NCBI RefSeq assembly: GCF_001591445.1
Contig: NZ_BCUX01000021.1
Coordinates: 40,411 to 104,410 of the forward strand
Length of the DNA: 64,000 bases
Reading direction: 5' to 3'
Origin: Neobacillus drentensis NBRC 102427
GTDB taxonomy: Bacteria > Bacillota > Bacilli > Bacillales > Cytobacillaceae
A model generated the notes under the pieces. That model ran no database searches and had not been told where the DNA came from. It worked only from the letters and a program-made list of their open reading frames with translations. The position numbers and the translations under genes are program-made. Of this stretch, positions 1-9,130 are shown piece after piece (the first letter of the stretch is position 1; each line of letters starts with the position of its first letter).

Positions 1-298
1 ACCAATAATTCCAGCCTGTTATGTACCCAGCAAGTGGTCCTAAATAATCACGTGCGTATTTACTAAAAGAACCTGATACTGGTTTTTGAATCGCCATTTC
101 TCCGAGCGCTCGCATAATAAAAAACATAATTAGTCCGGCAATTGCATATCCAATCAAAATACCTGGTCCTGCCATTTTAATGGCTGTTGCAGAACCAAGA
201 AATAGTCCCACCCCGATGGCTGCCCCTAAAGACATCAAGGTGATATGCCTTTCTTCTAAACCTCGATGCAACTCTTTCCCATGAGTGTTTTTACTCAT
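1..298 (-). CDS. Amino-acid permease, APC superfamily (N-terminal part; runs off the left edge)
   Basis: Only the first 99 codons are in the window. The ATG at 298 follows an AAAGGGGGA ribosome site. The protein begins [19 protein letters not shown] and enters a membrane segment with [12 protein letters not shown], the helix-breaking glycine motif of TM1 in APC-family amino-acid/proton symporters. A second segment ([22 protein letters not shown]) and the following [20 protein letters not shown] match the family order. It is divergent from an alanine-dehydrogenase activator and close to ald and alr, so alanine (or another small neutral amino acid) is a reasonable inferred substrate, but specificity cannot be read from the fragment. 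Confidence 0.85.
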   Translation of the reverse strand, partial: MSKNTHGKELHRGLEERHITLMSLGAAIGVGLFLGSATAIKMAGPGILIGYAIAGLIMFFIMRALGEMAIQKPVSGSFSKYARDYLGPLAGYITGWNYW

Positions 299-627
299 AT
301 AAATCCCCCTTTATGAATAAACTTCAACATCTCTCATCCCAATGAAATAATTTCGTCACTCTATTAATATAGCAATGTTAGTCTTCACTTTTAAGCTTTT
401 TAATACTAATTCCTCCTTTTTACCCAATGATAACGCTTTCAAATGGGGAGTTATTAAAATATTTACCCTTTTAGGACTAATCGAAATCATTTTAACATTA
501 TTATATATGAATTATTTTGTTAAAATACATGAAATTATTTTATATTTTTTGTAAAATTAAACAAAGACAATTTTTACCTTAATAACAATATCAACGAGCT
601 TTATATATTAACCTGGGGGTAATCATT
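299..627. promoter_or_regulatory. Divergent intergenic region between permease and adeR
   Basis: This 329-bp AT-rich gap separates two divergently transcribed genes. It contains a cre-like site at 428-441 (listed separately) and the TTG-start ribosome site of adeR (CTGGGGGT, 614-620). I found no small gene or structured RNA in it. Confidence 0.5.
428..441. promoter_or_regulatory. Candidate cre (CcpA) site
   Basis: TGATAACGCTTTCA matches the catabolite-responsive-element consensus TGWAANCGNTWNCA at 13 of 14 positions, including the central CG. It lies in the divergent region between the permease and adeR, so it could bring carbon catabolite control to alanine uptake or use. This is inference from one motif. 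Confidence 0.55.
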
Positions 628-1866
628 TTGAATACTAGACTACATGATCCATTTAAGACAGCCTTTGATAGCTTAGATGAATTTGCCGACCTTATTAGTC
701 AGGTACTAATGTGCCCAATTACCATTGAGGATGCCAACCACCGTCTGCTTGCCTATAGTACACATGATGAACGTACCGATCCTGCACGAATTTCTACCAT
801 CATTGGCCGCCGGGTACCGGAAAAAGTCATTAATCAGTTATGGAAAGAAGGAACGATTCCTGCTTTACTTAAGACCCAAGACCCAATACGTGTTAAAAAC
901 ATGAATGATATCGGACTTAATCATAGAGTTGCTATCTCAATTTGGAAACAAGATGAAGTGATTGGATTTATTTGGGCTATCGAAATTGATAAATTATTAA
1001 CTGAAGAAGATTTCATCCTGTTAAAGAAAGCAGCCGATGCGGCTAAAAATAAACTATTGCAGCTGCAGACGCGGAAAAATAAAAAAGAAGAACGTTCACA
1101 AGAATTTTTTTGGAAACTATTAACGGGCCATTTAAAAACAACAGAAGAGATTGTTGACCACTTCCATTCTTTGCAGATAACACCGCCAGCTTCATTTGCG
1201 GTTCTTGTTTTTCAGTTTCAGGAAAACATTTCGAATAAAGTAGAGCAATCCATCTCTTATCTTTTAAAAACAAATCAAAGGATAAAAATTACTCTCTACA
1301 CAATTGACTGTAATCAGTTAATTCTATTAGTATCAGCAACAAATCTTGAGAGCCCTTTCAATGATCTTGATCAGTTTGCAAAATACTTTGTCTTACAAAT
1401 GAGGGAAAGGTATGGAATTAAGGGAATTAAACCTGGTTATAGCAGTATTTTTGAGGACCATCAAAAAACCAACAAAGCCTATAAGGAATCACTTTCGGTT
1501 TTATCAATTAAAGAAAAATTCCCTTTGGACACAAACGATATTTTTAATTATCAAAAACTTGGAATCTATCAAATTTTAGATATGATTTTAGAAAAAAGAC
1601 AAACCGATGCCTATGAAAATTATTCCTTGAAACGACTGCATGAATATGACGAAAAACACAACAGCAATTTAATTGAAACATTGGAGGTTTTTTTAAATAA
1701 AGATAACAACATTAATGACGCCGCTAAAGAATTAAATGTTCATGCGAACACATTAAATTATCGTCTTAAACGAATCACCGAAATTGGTGAGGTGAATTTC
1801 AAGGATCCCAATCAAAAAATGGTTCTCTACCTAGATTTAAAGCTCGAAAAATATCAGCGGATCTGA
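628..1866 (+). CDS. adeR: PucR/CdaR-family transcriptional regulator, AdeR-like activator of ald
   Basis: A 412-residue regulator. The N-terminal ~150 residues look like a GAF-like sensory region (MCPITIEDANHRLLAYS). The C-terminus carries the PucR-family helix-turn-helix: AAKELNVHANTLNYRLKRI, followed by a GEVNF/DPNQKMVLYLDLKL tail, near residues 365-408. In B. subtilis the PucR-type protein AdeR sits beside ald and activates it in response to alanine; the same adjacency here, with ald 129 bp downstream on the same strand, supports the assignment. The start is TTG at 628 with a CTGGGGGT ribosome site; no better in-frame ATG precedes the domain. Confidence 0.8.
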   Translation: MNTRLHDPFKTAFDSLDEFADLISQVLMCPITIEDANHRLLAYSTHDERTDPARISTIIGRRVPEKVINQLWKEGTIPALLKTQDPIRVKNMNDIGLNHRVAISIWKQDEVIGFIWAIEIDKLLTEEDFILLKKAADAAKNKLLQLQTRKNKKEERSQEFFWKLLTGHLKTTEEIVDHFHSLQITPPASFAVLVFQFQENISNKVEQSISYLLKTNQRIKITLYTIDCNQLILLVSATNLESPFNDLDQFAKYFVLQMRERYGIKGIKPGYSSIFEDHQKTNKAYKESLSVLSIKEKFPLDTNDIFNYQKLGIYQILDMILEKRQTDAYENYSLKRLHEYDEKHNSNLIETLEVFLNKDNNINDAAKELNVHANTLNYRLKRITEIGEVNFKDPNQKMVLYLDLKLEKYQRI

Positions 1867-1995
1867 ACGTTTTGTGAAAATCTCCAAAAAGAATGAAAAT
1901 CTTTCTCTTTTCTAAACAAAGAAATTCTCTGGCAAACATTCTATACTTTAGCCATAGCAAAACACTTTAATGTAACTAGGGGAGGAAATAAGATT

Positions 1996-3129
1996 ATGTT
2001 TATAGGTGTACCTAAAGAAATTAAGAATAATGAAAACCGTGTAGCACTAACTCCGGCAGGTGTTGTTTCATTTCTAACGGCTGGTCACTCTGTGTTAGTG
2101 GAAAAGGACGCTGGAATTGGAAGCGGTTTCACTAATGAAGATTATGCTAAAGCTGGTGCTGAGATTGTAGATAGCGCTGAACAGGTATGGACACGAGCAG
2201 ATATGATTATGAAGGTGAAAGAGCCTCTTTCAAGTGAATATAAATACTTCCGCCAAGGGTTAATTTTATTTACTTACTTACACTTAGCTGCAGAGCCGGA
2301 GTTAGCAGAAGCTCTTAAAGATAAAGGTGTTATCGCAGTTGCTTATGAAACAGTTGCTGTAAACAGAACTCTTCCATTGCTTACTCCAATGAGTGAAGTT
2401 GCCGGTCGTATGGCTGCCCAAATTGGAGCGCAGTTCTTACAAAAAAATAATGGTGGTCTTGGAATTCTCCTTGCCGGTGTTCCAGGAGTTAACCGCGGAA
2501 AAGTTACCATTGTCGGTGGTGGAATTGTTGGTACCAATGCAGCTAAAATGGCGATTGGTTTAGGTGCAGACGTGACAATTATTGACCTAAGCGCAGACCG
2601 TCTCCGTCAGTTAGACGATATTTTTGGAAACCAAATTAAAACATTAATGTCCAATCCTTTCAATATTGCTGAAGCAGTGGCAGAAGCCGATCTTCTCATT
2701 GGTGCCGTTCTAATCCCAGGTGCAAAGGCTCCGAAGCTAATTTCAGAAGAAATGGTGAAATCAATGAAACCTGGTTCAGTGATCGTCGATGTTGCGATTG
2801 ACCAAGGTGGAATTGTGGAAACAATCGACCATGTAACCACACATGACAATCCAACATTTATTAAACATGGTGTTGTACACTATTCTGTTGCAAATATGCC
2901 TGGGGCTGTTCCAAGAACTTCAACTATGGCACTAACGAATGTTACCGTTCCATATGCATTGCAAATTGCAAATAAAGGGGTTTACAAAGCCATTTCTGAA
3001 AATGCTGCATTATATCTTGGCGTTAACGTGGCCAACGGAGAAATCACTTATGAAGCAGTAGCAAAAGATCTTGGATATAACTATGTAACAGTAGAAAAGG
3101 CATTAGAAAAAGAACTTGCAACTTTATAG
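1996..3129 (+). CDS. ald: Alanine dehydrogenase
   Basis: NAD-dependent L-alanine dehydrogenase of 377 residues, the usual family length. It interconverts L-alanine and pyruvate plus ammonia and feeds alanine into central metabolism, for example during sporulation. The N-terminus [20 protein letters not shown] is the AlaDH/PNT signature; the substrate-site [12 protein letters not shown] segment and the Rossmann loop [24 protein letters not shown] (near 172-195) are both present. The start ATG has AGGGGAGG ten bases upstream. A strong terminator follows at 3140. The adjacent AdeR-like activator is the expected regulator. Confidence 0.97.
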   Translation: MFIGVPKEIKNNENRVALTPAGVVSFLTAGHSVLVEKDAGIGSGFTNEDYAKAGAEIVDSAEQVWTRADMIMKVKEPLSSEYKYFRQGLILFTYLHLAAEPELAEALKDKGVIAVAYETVAVNRTLPLLTPMSEVAGRMAAQIGAQFLQKNNGGLGILLAGVPGVNRGKVTIVGGGIVGTNAAKMAIGLGADVTIIDLSADRLRQLDDIFGNQIKTLMSNPFNIAEAVAEADLLIGAVLIPGAKAPKLISEEMVKSMKPGSVIVDVAIDQGGIVETIDHVTTHDNPTFIKHGVVHYSVANMPGAVPRTSTMALTNVTVPYALQIANKGVYKAISENAALYLGVNVANGEITYEAVAKDLGYNYVTVEKALEKELATL

Positions 3130-3139
3130 TTGCTCTCTT

Positions 3140-3167
3140 CCCCTCAAGAAAGCTTGAGGGGATTTTT
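3140..3167 (+). terminator. Intrinsic terminator of ald
   Basis: CCCCTCAAG, loop AAAG, CTTGAGGGG, then ATTTTT: a perfect 9-bp stem just after the ald stop codon. alr, only 59 bp downstream, must rely on read-through or its own promoter. Confidence 0.9.
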
Positions 3168-3188
3168 GATTATGGGGGATGGTAAACA

Positions 3189-4373
3189 TTGAATCAATTA
3201 GGTTACCGCGATACATGGGCAGAAATTTCACTAGATCATATTAAAAATAATTATCTTCAGTTTAGGCAGTTTGTTCAGCCTCAAGCAAAAATCATGGCAG
3301 TGGTTAAAGCGGATGGATACGGGCACGGGGCATTTGAAATTGCCAAAACAGTGTTGGAGGCTGGGGCAAATTACTTAGCGGTGGCCCTTTTAGATGAGGC
3401 AATTGAACTTAGATTGTCAGGGATAACCCACCCTATACTTGTACTCGGGTATACTCCGACACGCTCGGTTAGGGCCGCAATTATAGAGAATATTTCATTA
3501 ACCGTCTTTGATCATGAAGTATTAGATGAAATCATTTTTCAATCGGAGCGTTTACGCAAAAAGGCTATTATTCATTTAAAAATTGATACTGGTATGTCCA
3601 GGATAGGTGTTTCTACCCCTAATGATGCATTGATTCTTGCGAAAAAGGCTTCTAACGCAGCACATGTATATCTTGAGGGGATTTTTACGCATTTTGCCAA
3701 TGCTGATGATAAAAATAGTGCACCCACTTATTCACAGTTTAAAAAATTCCAAGCAATTGCGGAGTATTTGGAGGATCATTGCGTTTATATTCCAATCAAG
3801 CATTGCTGCAACAGTGCCGCAACAATGAAATTTCCAGATATGCATCTTGACATGGTTCGCATTGGAGTTGCCTTGTATGGTTTATATCCGGATGCTTTGT
3901 TAAAAAACCACTCCATTAAGCTTCAGCAGGCGATGAACTTCAAAACGAAAATTGCAGCGATAAAAAAAGTGGCAGCTTCGCAGGCAATCAGCTACGGGTG
4001 GACTTGGAAGCCGGAAAGAGAAAGTCTGATCGCCACCCTTCCGCTTGGGTATGCTGACGGCCTTTCCCGCCTCCTATCAAACCGCGGGAAGGTATTAATC
4101 CATGGGCACAAATCGGCTATTGCCGGAAGGGTGTGCATGGATCAAACAATGATTGATATTACGGATATACAGAATTGTTCTGTTGGTGATGTAGTTACCA
4201 TATTTGGAGAAAGCCGCTCTTCATTTCAGTCCGTGGACCAAATTGCCCATTTAATGGGCACCATCAATTATGAGGTTGTTTGTTTAATTGGGAAAAGAGT
4301 TCCCCGAGTGTATGAAAACTACAGTGAAAGTATCAAACTTCCTGGAAAATTGCAAAGTAACTTGTTTACATAA
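3189..4373 (+). CDS. alr: Alanine racemase
   Basis: PLP-dependent alanine racemase (394 residues), interconverting L- and D-alanine for peptidoglycan and spore germination control. The PLP lysine lies in AKIMAVVKADGYGHG (near residue 40) and the second catalytic base, tyrosine, in AISYGWTW (near 270). The N-terminus YRDTWAEISLDHIKNNY is typical. The start is TTG at 3189 behind GGGGGATGG; no in-frame ATG fits the conserved N-terminus. Bacillaceae often carry two alanine racemases, one biosynthetic and one catabolic. Placement after ald suggests this copy serves alanine catabolism, but that is inferred from context. Confidence 0.95.
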   Translation: MNQLGYRDTWAEISLDHIKNNYLQFRQFVQPQAKIMAVVKADGYGHGAFEIAKTVLEAGANYLAVALLDEAIELRLSGITHPILVLGYTPTRSVRAAIIENISLTVFDHEVLDEIIFQSERLRKKAIIHLKIDTGMSRIGVSTPNDALILAKKASNAAHVYLEGIFTHFANADDKNSAPTYSQFKKFQAIAEYLEDHCVYIPIKHCCNSAATMKFPDMHLDMVRIGVALYGLYPDALLKNHSIKLQQAMNFKTKIAAIKKVAASQAISYGWTWKPERESLIATLPLGYADGLSRLLSNRGKVLIHGHKSAIAGRVCMDQTMIDITDIQNCSVGDVVTIFGESRSSFQSVDQIAHLMGTINYEVVCLIGKRVPRVYENYSESIKLPGKLQSNLFT

Positions 4374-4380
4374 AAACAAA

Positions 4381-4402
4381 GGCAGCTATCTAGGTAGCTG
4401 CC
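4381..4402. terminator. Bidirectional terminator between alr and the UDP-glucose dehydrogenase gene
   Basis: GGCAGCTA ... TAGCTGCC forms an 8-bp stem extended by wobble pairs. The U-run is best on the minus strand (TTTGTTTTT), so it mainly terminates the minus-strand operon ending at 4406; on the plus strand it follows the alr stop. Confidence 0.8.
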
Positions 4403-4405
4403 TTC

Positions 4406-5740
4406 CTATCGTCGCACCGAAATTATTTCTCCAATCACATTAGGTCTGCCCATTGAATAGTATTCAACTGGAAATTTTTTAATAGCTTCTAATTGAAAGC
4501 AATTTCTCCCGTCAAAGATAACGGGTTCTTTCATTATCTCATGGAAGAGATTTAACGGAACATTTTTAATTTCTTCCCACTCAGTTACAATAAACGTAAG
4601 GTCAGCATTCATTAGAGCTTGTTCAACCGTTTCTGCATATGAAATTAGCTCTCCTAATACCTTTTTTGCATTTGGAATTGATACAGGGTCATAGGCAATT
4701 ACTGTCGCCCCTTCATGAACTAGATGCCTTGCTAGCTTAATCGAAACGGCTTCCCTGATATCGTCTGTATTAGGTTTAAATGAAAGGCCCAGTAATGCAA
4801 CTTTTTTTCCATGTAAACTTTGAAATCGGTTTAGGGCCTTTTCCACTAGTTTAAGTTCCTGTCTTTTATTAACTTCAATAACCTCCTCAATGAGGTTAAA
4901 GGCTTCTCCTGCATCATTCCCCATTTGAACGAGTGCGTGGGTATCTTTCGGCAGGCATGAGCCGCCAAATCCTAATCCAGCCCTAAGAAATGCTGAACCG
5001 ATCCTAGAATCCATCCCCATTCCAAATGATACGTCTTCAATATTTGCGCCCATCTGTTCACAAATACTTGCAAGTGCATTCACGTAACTAATTTTTAAAG
5101 CTAAGAATGAATTTGATGCTACCTTTATTAACTCAGCACTATTCATATCCGTTTTAAAAATGGGAATACCAAACGGCTGATATAATTCTTCCAACAAATT
5201 TAGAGCTTCCTTACTATCAGATCCAATAATTATCCGATCCCCGTGAAAAGTATCATAAATCGCCGACCCCTGGCTAATAAATTCAGGATTAGCAACGACT
5301 TGAAATTTAAGACTTGTTTGTATTTCCGATTGAATCCAATTCTTAACTTTTGCATTTGTTCCCACTGGTACTGTACTTTTCGTAACGATAATAACGTTAT
5401 TCCGCTTTAATGACCTGCCGATTTCTTTTGAAATCTGTTCAATATACTGTAAATCAAGAGTGCCGTTTTCATTTTGGGGCGTTCCTACTGTAATCATGAT
5501 AACTTCAGCATCTTCAAAACCGACAGAGGGGCTAGTTGTAAACCGTAACCGCCCCTCCTCCATATTTTTCAACATTAGTTCGTTTAATCCCGGCTCATAA
5601 ATTGGCGGATACCCATTGTTTAAAGTACTTACTTTATGTTGGTCCCGGTCTACGCAAATCACATCATGGCCGATGTCTGCTAAACAAACCCCTGTAACTA
5701 GTCCAACGTATCCTGTTCCAGCAATGGCTATTTTTTTCAA
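4406..5740 (-). CDS. tuaD: UDP-glucose 6-dehydrogenase
   Basis: A 444-residue UDP-glucose/GDP-mannose dehydrogenase that oxidises UDP-glucose to UDP-glucuronate in two NAD-dependent steps. It has the N-terminal GTGYVGLVTGVCLADIGH Rossmann loop, the catalytic-cysteine motif GFGGSCLPKDT (near 260) and the C-terminal UDP-binding domain ending near GRPNVIGEI. The start is TTG at 5740 with GGAAAGGA upstream. It is the last gene of a minus-strand glycan cluster whose first gene (12290-13246) is an epimerase that could act on its product. The symbol follows B. subtilis tuaD/ugd usage; no teichuronic acid polymerisation genes are visible here. Confidence 0.95.
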   Translation of the reverse strand: MKKIAIAGTGYVGLVTGVCLADIGHDVICVDRDQHKVSTLNNGYPPIYEPGLNELMLKNMEEGRLRFTTSPSVGFEDAEVIMITVGTPQNENGTLDLQYIEQISKEIGRSLKRNNVIIVTKSTVPVGTNAKVKNWIQSEIQTSLKFQVVANPEFISQGSAIYDTFHGDRIIIGSDSKEALNLLEELYQPFGIPIFKTDMNSAELIKVASNSFLALKISYVNALASICEQMGANIEDVSFGMGMDSRIGSAFLRAGLGFGGSCLPKDTHALVQMGNDAGEAFNLIEEVIEVNKRQELKLVEKALNRFQSLHGKKVALLGLSFKPNTDDIREAVSIKLARHLVHEGATVIAYDPVSIPNAKKVLGELISYAETVEQALMNADLTFIVTEWEEIKNVPLNLFHEIMKEPVIFDGRNCFQLEAIKKFPVEYYSMGRPNVIGEIISVRR

Positions 5741-5790
5741 TGAAAATTTTCCTTTCCATATTGAGTATTTCCTATTTATTACTACTCAGT

Positions 5791-7254
5791 TTATTTTACC
5801 GTCCATTTATATAAAATTATTTCATGATAAACCGGGTCAAAAAGCTCGTTGGAATGAAAAGTTGCTATCTTTTTGATTTTCCCATCTATTGAAATACCTT
5901 GTGACCTAAATCCTTGAATTACTTTATCAGTAAGTAGTACTGTCCTGCCTTGGAAATATTTCGCATCATACCGGAAATATTGATAGGTTTCTATCCTTTT
6001 GTGTGTGTATGGAACATCTAAATACTGAAGCACCCTCGTTTCTTCCCATGTGTAGAGTATAACAGGCACATTCATTTTTTGAATATATGCATTCATTTGA
6101 TAAACAGCTGGAGGTTCTTTAGCTTCCGCCTTTAATAGGGTTACATTTTGATTTAGCTGATGGCCTAGGAGGAAAATACTGAGTCCCATTACTAAAAAAG
6201 GAATTCTTCCTGAAAAAAGATGTATACACAGGAAAAATATCAACAAGGCCGCTAGCGGGAGCGCATGCCTAGCTTTTTCTACATTTTGCGCCAATAGTGC
6301 CCAACCAAAATAACTGCTAAACAATAGATAGAAAAGGCTCATAAATGGCCATCTTTTTTTTGTTTTTTTGAACGCTCTGAAAAATATATAAATGAGAAAG
6401 GAAATATAAATGACAGCACTAAGCACAGATTCCGTTGCACTCCCCGTCCATAGGATATTCTTTGAGGAAAAAGTTATAAGTCTATCAACAAAACCAATAT
6501 CAGCTGCATCTACCGTTCCTCCCCAATCACTGAAGTGACCACTGGTAAACGCCAAAGAAAGCTTAATAAAACCGATGATACTCCCCTCAGAAATGACAAG
6601 ACCCATTACCCATATAGCTTGAAAGATGATCCCGGAGATTAAGTAAAATATTATCTCTTTGATTTTTAATCCATCTCTTTTTACTTTCCAATAAAACAGA
6701 ACGATTATCCCGATAGCAAAGGGCATGTAGGAAAGGCGAATTCCTAGCATAAGACTCAAAAAACCTAATGGTAATAAGATTGCTCTTGAATTCTTTCTGT
6801 TTAAAGCAAAAAAAAGGCTCCATAAATACCACCAAAAAGCTGCTAGAGCTGCTCCTTCTGACATCGGCTGATTAACCATAATAACACTGTAGGTTGCTGA
6901 ATAAATAAGTGCTGTAGATAAACTAGCAAATGATCTCTGTACGAATCTTCCGGACAACTTATATATGGGAAACACAGAACTAGCATAACAAAAGATATTA
7001 AAAATCGTTAATGACTTTGATGGGTCCATCACAAACATATGAATGAATTTTCCTCCTAAAATAAAAAACGGATATCCGGGGAAGTGCGGCTGCATAGCCA
7101 TTAAATCATAGCGCTTAACGGCAAGTGCAAAATCCACCTGATCCCAAGAGGAGGTATATGGATTAATAAAATACAGTTGAGATATAAAAACAATAATTAT
7201 AGCTGCAGCACTTATCACTATTAAAAAGGTATTTTTCAAATCTCTTTTGAACAA
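5791..7254 (-). CDS. GT-C-type membrane glycosyltransferase (GT39/ArnT-like)
   Basis: A 487-residue polytopic membrane protein. After TM1 the first outer loop contains NPYTSSWDQVDFALAVKRYDL, with the acidic pair expected of GT-C enzymes that use polyprenyl-phosphate sugars, and HFPGYPFFILGG. About ten further hydrophobic segments follow, then a soluble C-terminal domain after residue ~390. The start is TTG at 7254 with AGGTGGTGG upstream. The enzyme probably moves a sugar from a lipid carrier (possibly made by the GT2 at 9131) onto an acceptor outside the membrane. Acceptor and sugar are unknown. Homology is judged from motif layout, so the family name is a best guess. Confidence 0.7.
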   Translation of the reverse strand: MFKRDLKNTFLIVISAAAIIIVFISQLYFINPYTSSWDQVDFALAVKRYDLMAMQPHFPGYPFFILGGKFIHMFVMDPSKSLTIFNIFCYASSVFPIYKLSGRFVQRSFASLSTALIYSATYSVIMVNQPMSEGAALAAFWWYLWSLFFALNRKNSRAILLPLGFLSLMLGIRLSYMPFAIGIIVLFYWKVKRDGLKIKEIIFYLISGIIFQAIWVMGLVISEGSIIGFIKLSLAFTSGHFSDWGGTVDAADIGFVDRLITFSSKNILWTGSATESVLSAVIYISFLIYIFFRAFKKTKKRWPFMSLFYLLFSSYFGWALLAQNVEKARHALPLAALLIFFLCIHLFSGRIPFLVMGLSIFLLGHQLNQNVTLLKAEAKEPPAVYQMNAYIQKMNVPVILYTWEETRVLQYLDVPYTHKRIETYQYFRYDAKYFQGRTVLLTDKVIQGFRSQGISIDGKIKKIATFHSNELFDPVYHEIILYKWTVK

Positions 7255-7281
7255 TAACTATCCACCACCTGGTCTAGAGAA

Positions 7282-7309
7282 AAAGTACAAGGCCGCGGCC
7301 TTGTACTTT
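7282..7309 (-). terminator. Terminator of the FTR1 iron operon
   Basis: An almost perfect 28-bp palindrome (AAAGTACAAGGCC, GC, GGCCTTGTACTTT) follows the FTR1 stop codon, with ACTTTTTCTC next on the minus strand. It separates the iron genes from the downstream glycosyltransferase. Confidence 0.85.
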
Positions 7310-7323
7310 AAATGTTGAAAAAT

Positions 7324-8247
7324 TTATTTCATTTGTGTCTTAAGAATTTTACTTGTCTCTGAATTCGTTTTATTAGTTACCTTTCTTCCTGCAGGTTTGG
7401 AAGAGGTTAACAATAATATTGCGACAAAGTATCCGATATAAGCCAGTACTTCTTCAATAGAGGGCATGGATGAATAGCCGAACAATGCTTTTAGAAATAC
7501 TCCAATATCCCCAGATAATAGCGGAGCCGAACCAGTATCACGAAGATAATGTGTGTAATCAATCGGATGCTCCGGCAGGAACCATGTAAGATCATAAACA
7601 TGTGGAAGAACACTGCCAATGATATTAAGGTCCTGCATCATTGAAATCGCTTGTACTAGTAGTCCTGCAGATATAAGAATAATAAATGCACCGGTCAACT
7701 TGAAGAAAGTGCTCAAAGGAATCCGCATCGTTCCTTTAAAGAACAAATATGAGACAATAATTGCTATGGCTACACCAGTAAGCGCGCCCCATCCCTGCAT
7801 GGCTGCGCCGATGTTTCCACCGGTGATTGCGGCAAAAAAGAATACGGTTTCTACTCCTTCACGAAGGACGACTAAAAAAGAATGGATTACCATTCCCACT
7901 ACATTCCCAGTGGATATAAACTTATTCATCTTCCCTTCCATGTTTCCTTTTAAATCACGGCTGTGACTAGCCATCCAGAAGACCATTTGGGTTAATAATA
8001 CGGTCGAAACGAGCATAATGCCTATTTTCAAGTACATTTCGCTTCCCATTGCCGCAAATCCTGTAAAAACAATTTGAAAAAGGAGGGCTACCCCGACACT
8101 TGCCAAAACTGCCAAGCCCGCTCCTAACCAAACATATTTATTGTACTGCTTATGGTCCACTCTTTTTAGATAGGTAGTTATTATCCCAACAATCAATAAT
8201 GCCTCTAACACTTCACGGAATGTGATTAATAGAGCCTGGATTTCCAT
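7324..8247 (-). CDS. FTR1-family high-affinity iron permease (EfeU-like)
   Basis: A 307-residue, roughly seven-TM iron permease. It has both iron-ligand helices of the family: ITFREVLEALLIVGI near residue 10 and VVLREGVETVFFFAAI near 128, each an REXXE motif. In EfeUOB-type systems this protein moves iron across the membrane after oxidation by partner proteins. Here no EfeB peroxidase or EfeO with an obvious M75 domain is adjacent; the upstream gene (8279-9037) encodes a different anchored extracellular protein. The ATG at 8247 has GGGGAGGGGA upstream. A consensus Fur box at 9064-9078 controls the pair. Confidence 0.92.
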   Translation of the reverse strand: MEIQALLITFREVLEALLIVGIITTYLKRVDHKQYNKYVWLGAGLAVLASVGVALLFQIVFTGFAAMGSEMYLKIGIMLVSTVLLTQMVFWMASHSRDLKGNMEGKMNKFISTGNVVGMVIHSFLVVLREGVETVFFFAAITGGNIGAAMQGWGALTGVAIAIIVSYLFFKGTMRIPLSTFFKLTGAFIILISAGLLVQAISMMQDLNIIGSVLPHVYDLTWFLPEHPIDYTHYLRDTGSAPLLSGDIGVFLKALFGYSSMPSIEEVLAYIGYFVAILLLTSSKPAGRKVTNKTNSETSKILKTQMK

Positions 8248-8278
8248 AGCCGAGTCCCCTCCCCAATGGTGTTGTTAC

Positions 8279-9037
8279 CTAATTTCTATTCCTTCTTCTG
8301 CGGATAACAATGATAATTACCGCTATTATTATCCCTGCAATTAATACAAGCGGTACCCAGTTTCGGATATTCGAAATATCCGTCCAGTCTTTTTTTTCAG
8401 TCCCGGATTCTATAGCACTCTCAGAAAAATGCCCAACTTCCAGGCTTTTTATGTTGAATTCAGTTTTTAATGAGTTTAGAATCTCGTCTTTATTTTTCTT
8501 AAATTCATCTAAATTCGCTTCTTTTTTCCCGACACCAAACAATCCCGGATTCCCTAATGCTTCAAGTGCCTGATCAAAATCCGCTCTGATTTTCTTATCA
8601 TTCTCAGGTTTTTCAGCTTCCACTTTAGGTGACAACGCATCGTATGTAGCAAAGGCTTTAGCTAGGAGCCTTTTCGTTGTGTCATATTCAGCAAAGCCCT
8701 TTTCAATACTCTCTAGACGCCTGGCGATATTTAAAACCAGTAGTTTTTGCATATTGTTAATAGTAGCTTCCTTGTCCTTATCTTTTAGGTTGCTCAGAAT
8801 TAGCTTAGCAGGCTCTAGGCCCATATGCATATCAATCTCTTCTTTAACAGTTTCAAAGTTTTTTTGGGCAGAATTGTAATTGGGAGGATTCTCATCAAGC
8901 TTCACTACCATTTCTTTGTAGACCTCAGCTACCTTCTCCTCATTCGGGTCACCATAGGAGTAGGCAAAAGCACTACTTAGAGGAGTGCTGTAAAAAATTA
9001 ATGCAAAAGTAAAAAATAATCCAAAAAATCTTTTCAT
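8279..9037 (-). CDS. Fur-controlled, membrane-anchored extracellular helical protein of the FTR1 operon
   Basis: A 252-residue protein. An N-terminal signal peptide (MKRFFGLFFTFALIFYSTPLSSAFA) leads to a charged, mostly helical domain of about 200 residues, a single C-terminal TM (VPLVLIAGIIIAVIIIVI) and a basic RRRRNRN tail. The domain would face outward, held at the membrane. I chose the ATG at 9037, with AGGAGGGA upstream, over an in-frame ATG at 9091 that would put codons across the Fur box and spoil the signal peptide. It is 31 bp ahead of the iron permease and probably delivers iron to it. It may equal the extracytoplasmic N-terminal extension of longer FTR1 proteins, here encoded separately. 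I cannot name the domain. Confidence 0.75.
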   Translation of the reverse strand: MKRFFGLFFTFALIFYSTPLSSAFAYSYGDPNEEKVAEVYKEMVVKLDENPPNYNSAQKNFETVKEEIDMHMGLEPAKLILSNLKDKDKEATINNMQKLLVLNIARRLESIEKGFAEYDTTKRLLAKAFATYDALSPKVEAEKPENDKKIRADFDQALEALGNPGLFGVGKKEANLDEFKKNKDEILNSLKTEFNIKSLEVGHFSESAIESGTEKKDWTDISNIRNWVPLVLIAGIIIAVIIIVIRRRRNRN

Positions 9038-9058
9038 TAAGAATTTCCCTCCTACATG

Positions 9059-9080
9059 GATAATGATAATGATTATCATC
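9059..9080. promoter_or_regulatory. Fur box upstream of the FTR1 operon
   Basis: TGATAAT-G-ATTATCA (9064-9078) is a perfect 7-1-7 Fur box, extended to GATAATGATAATGATTATC in the 19-bp form. It lies 22-42 bp before the start codon at 9037, so the operon should be repressed by Fur when iron is sufficient. Confidence 0.93.
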
Positions 9081-9130
9081 CTCGCTGTCAATGCAAGGAT
9101 TTAGAATTTCACTTATTTATCATATTTATC

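Noticed and set aside
9038..9091. Upstream start for the FTR1 partner protein
   Set aside because: The added codons lie over the Fur box; a good ribosome site precedes 9037.
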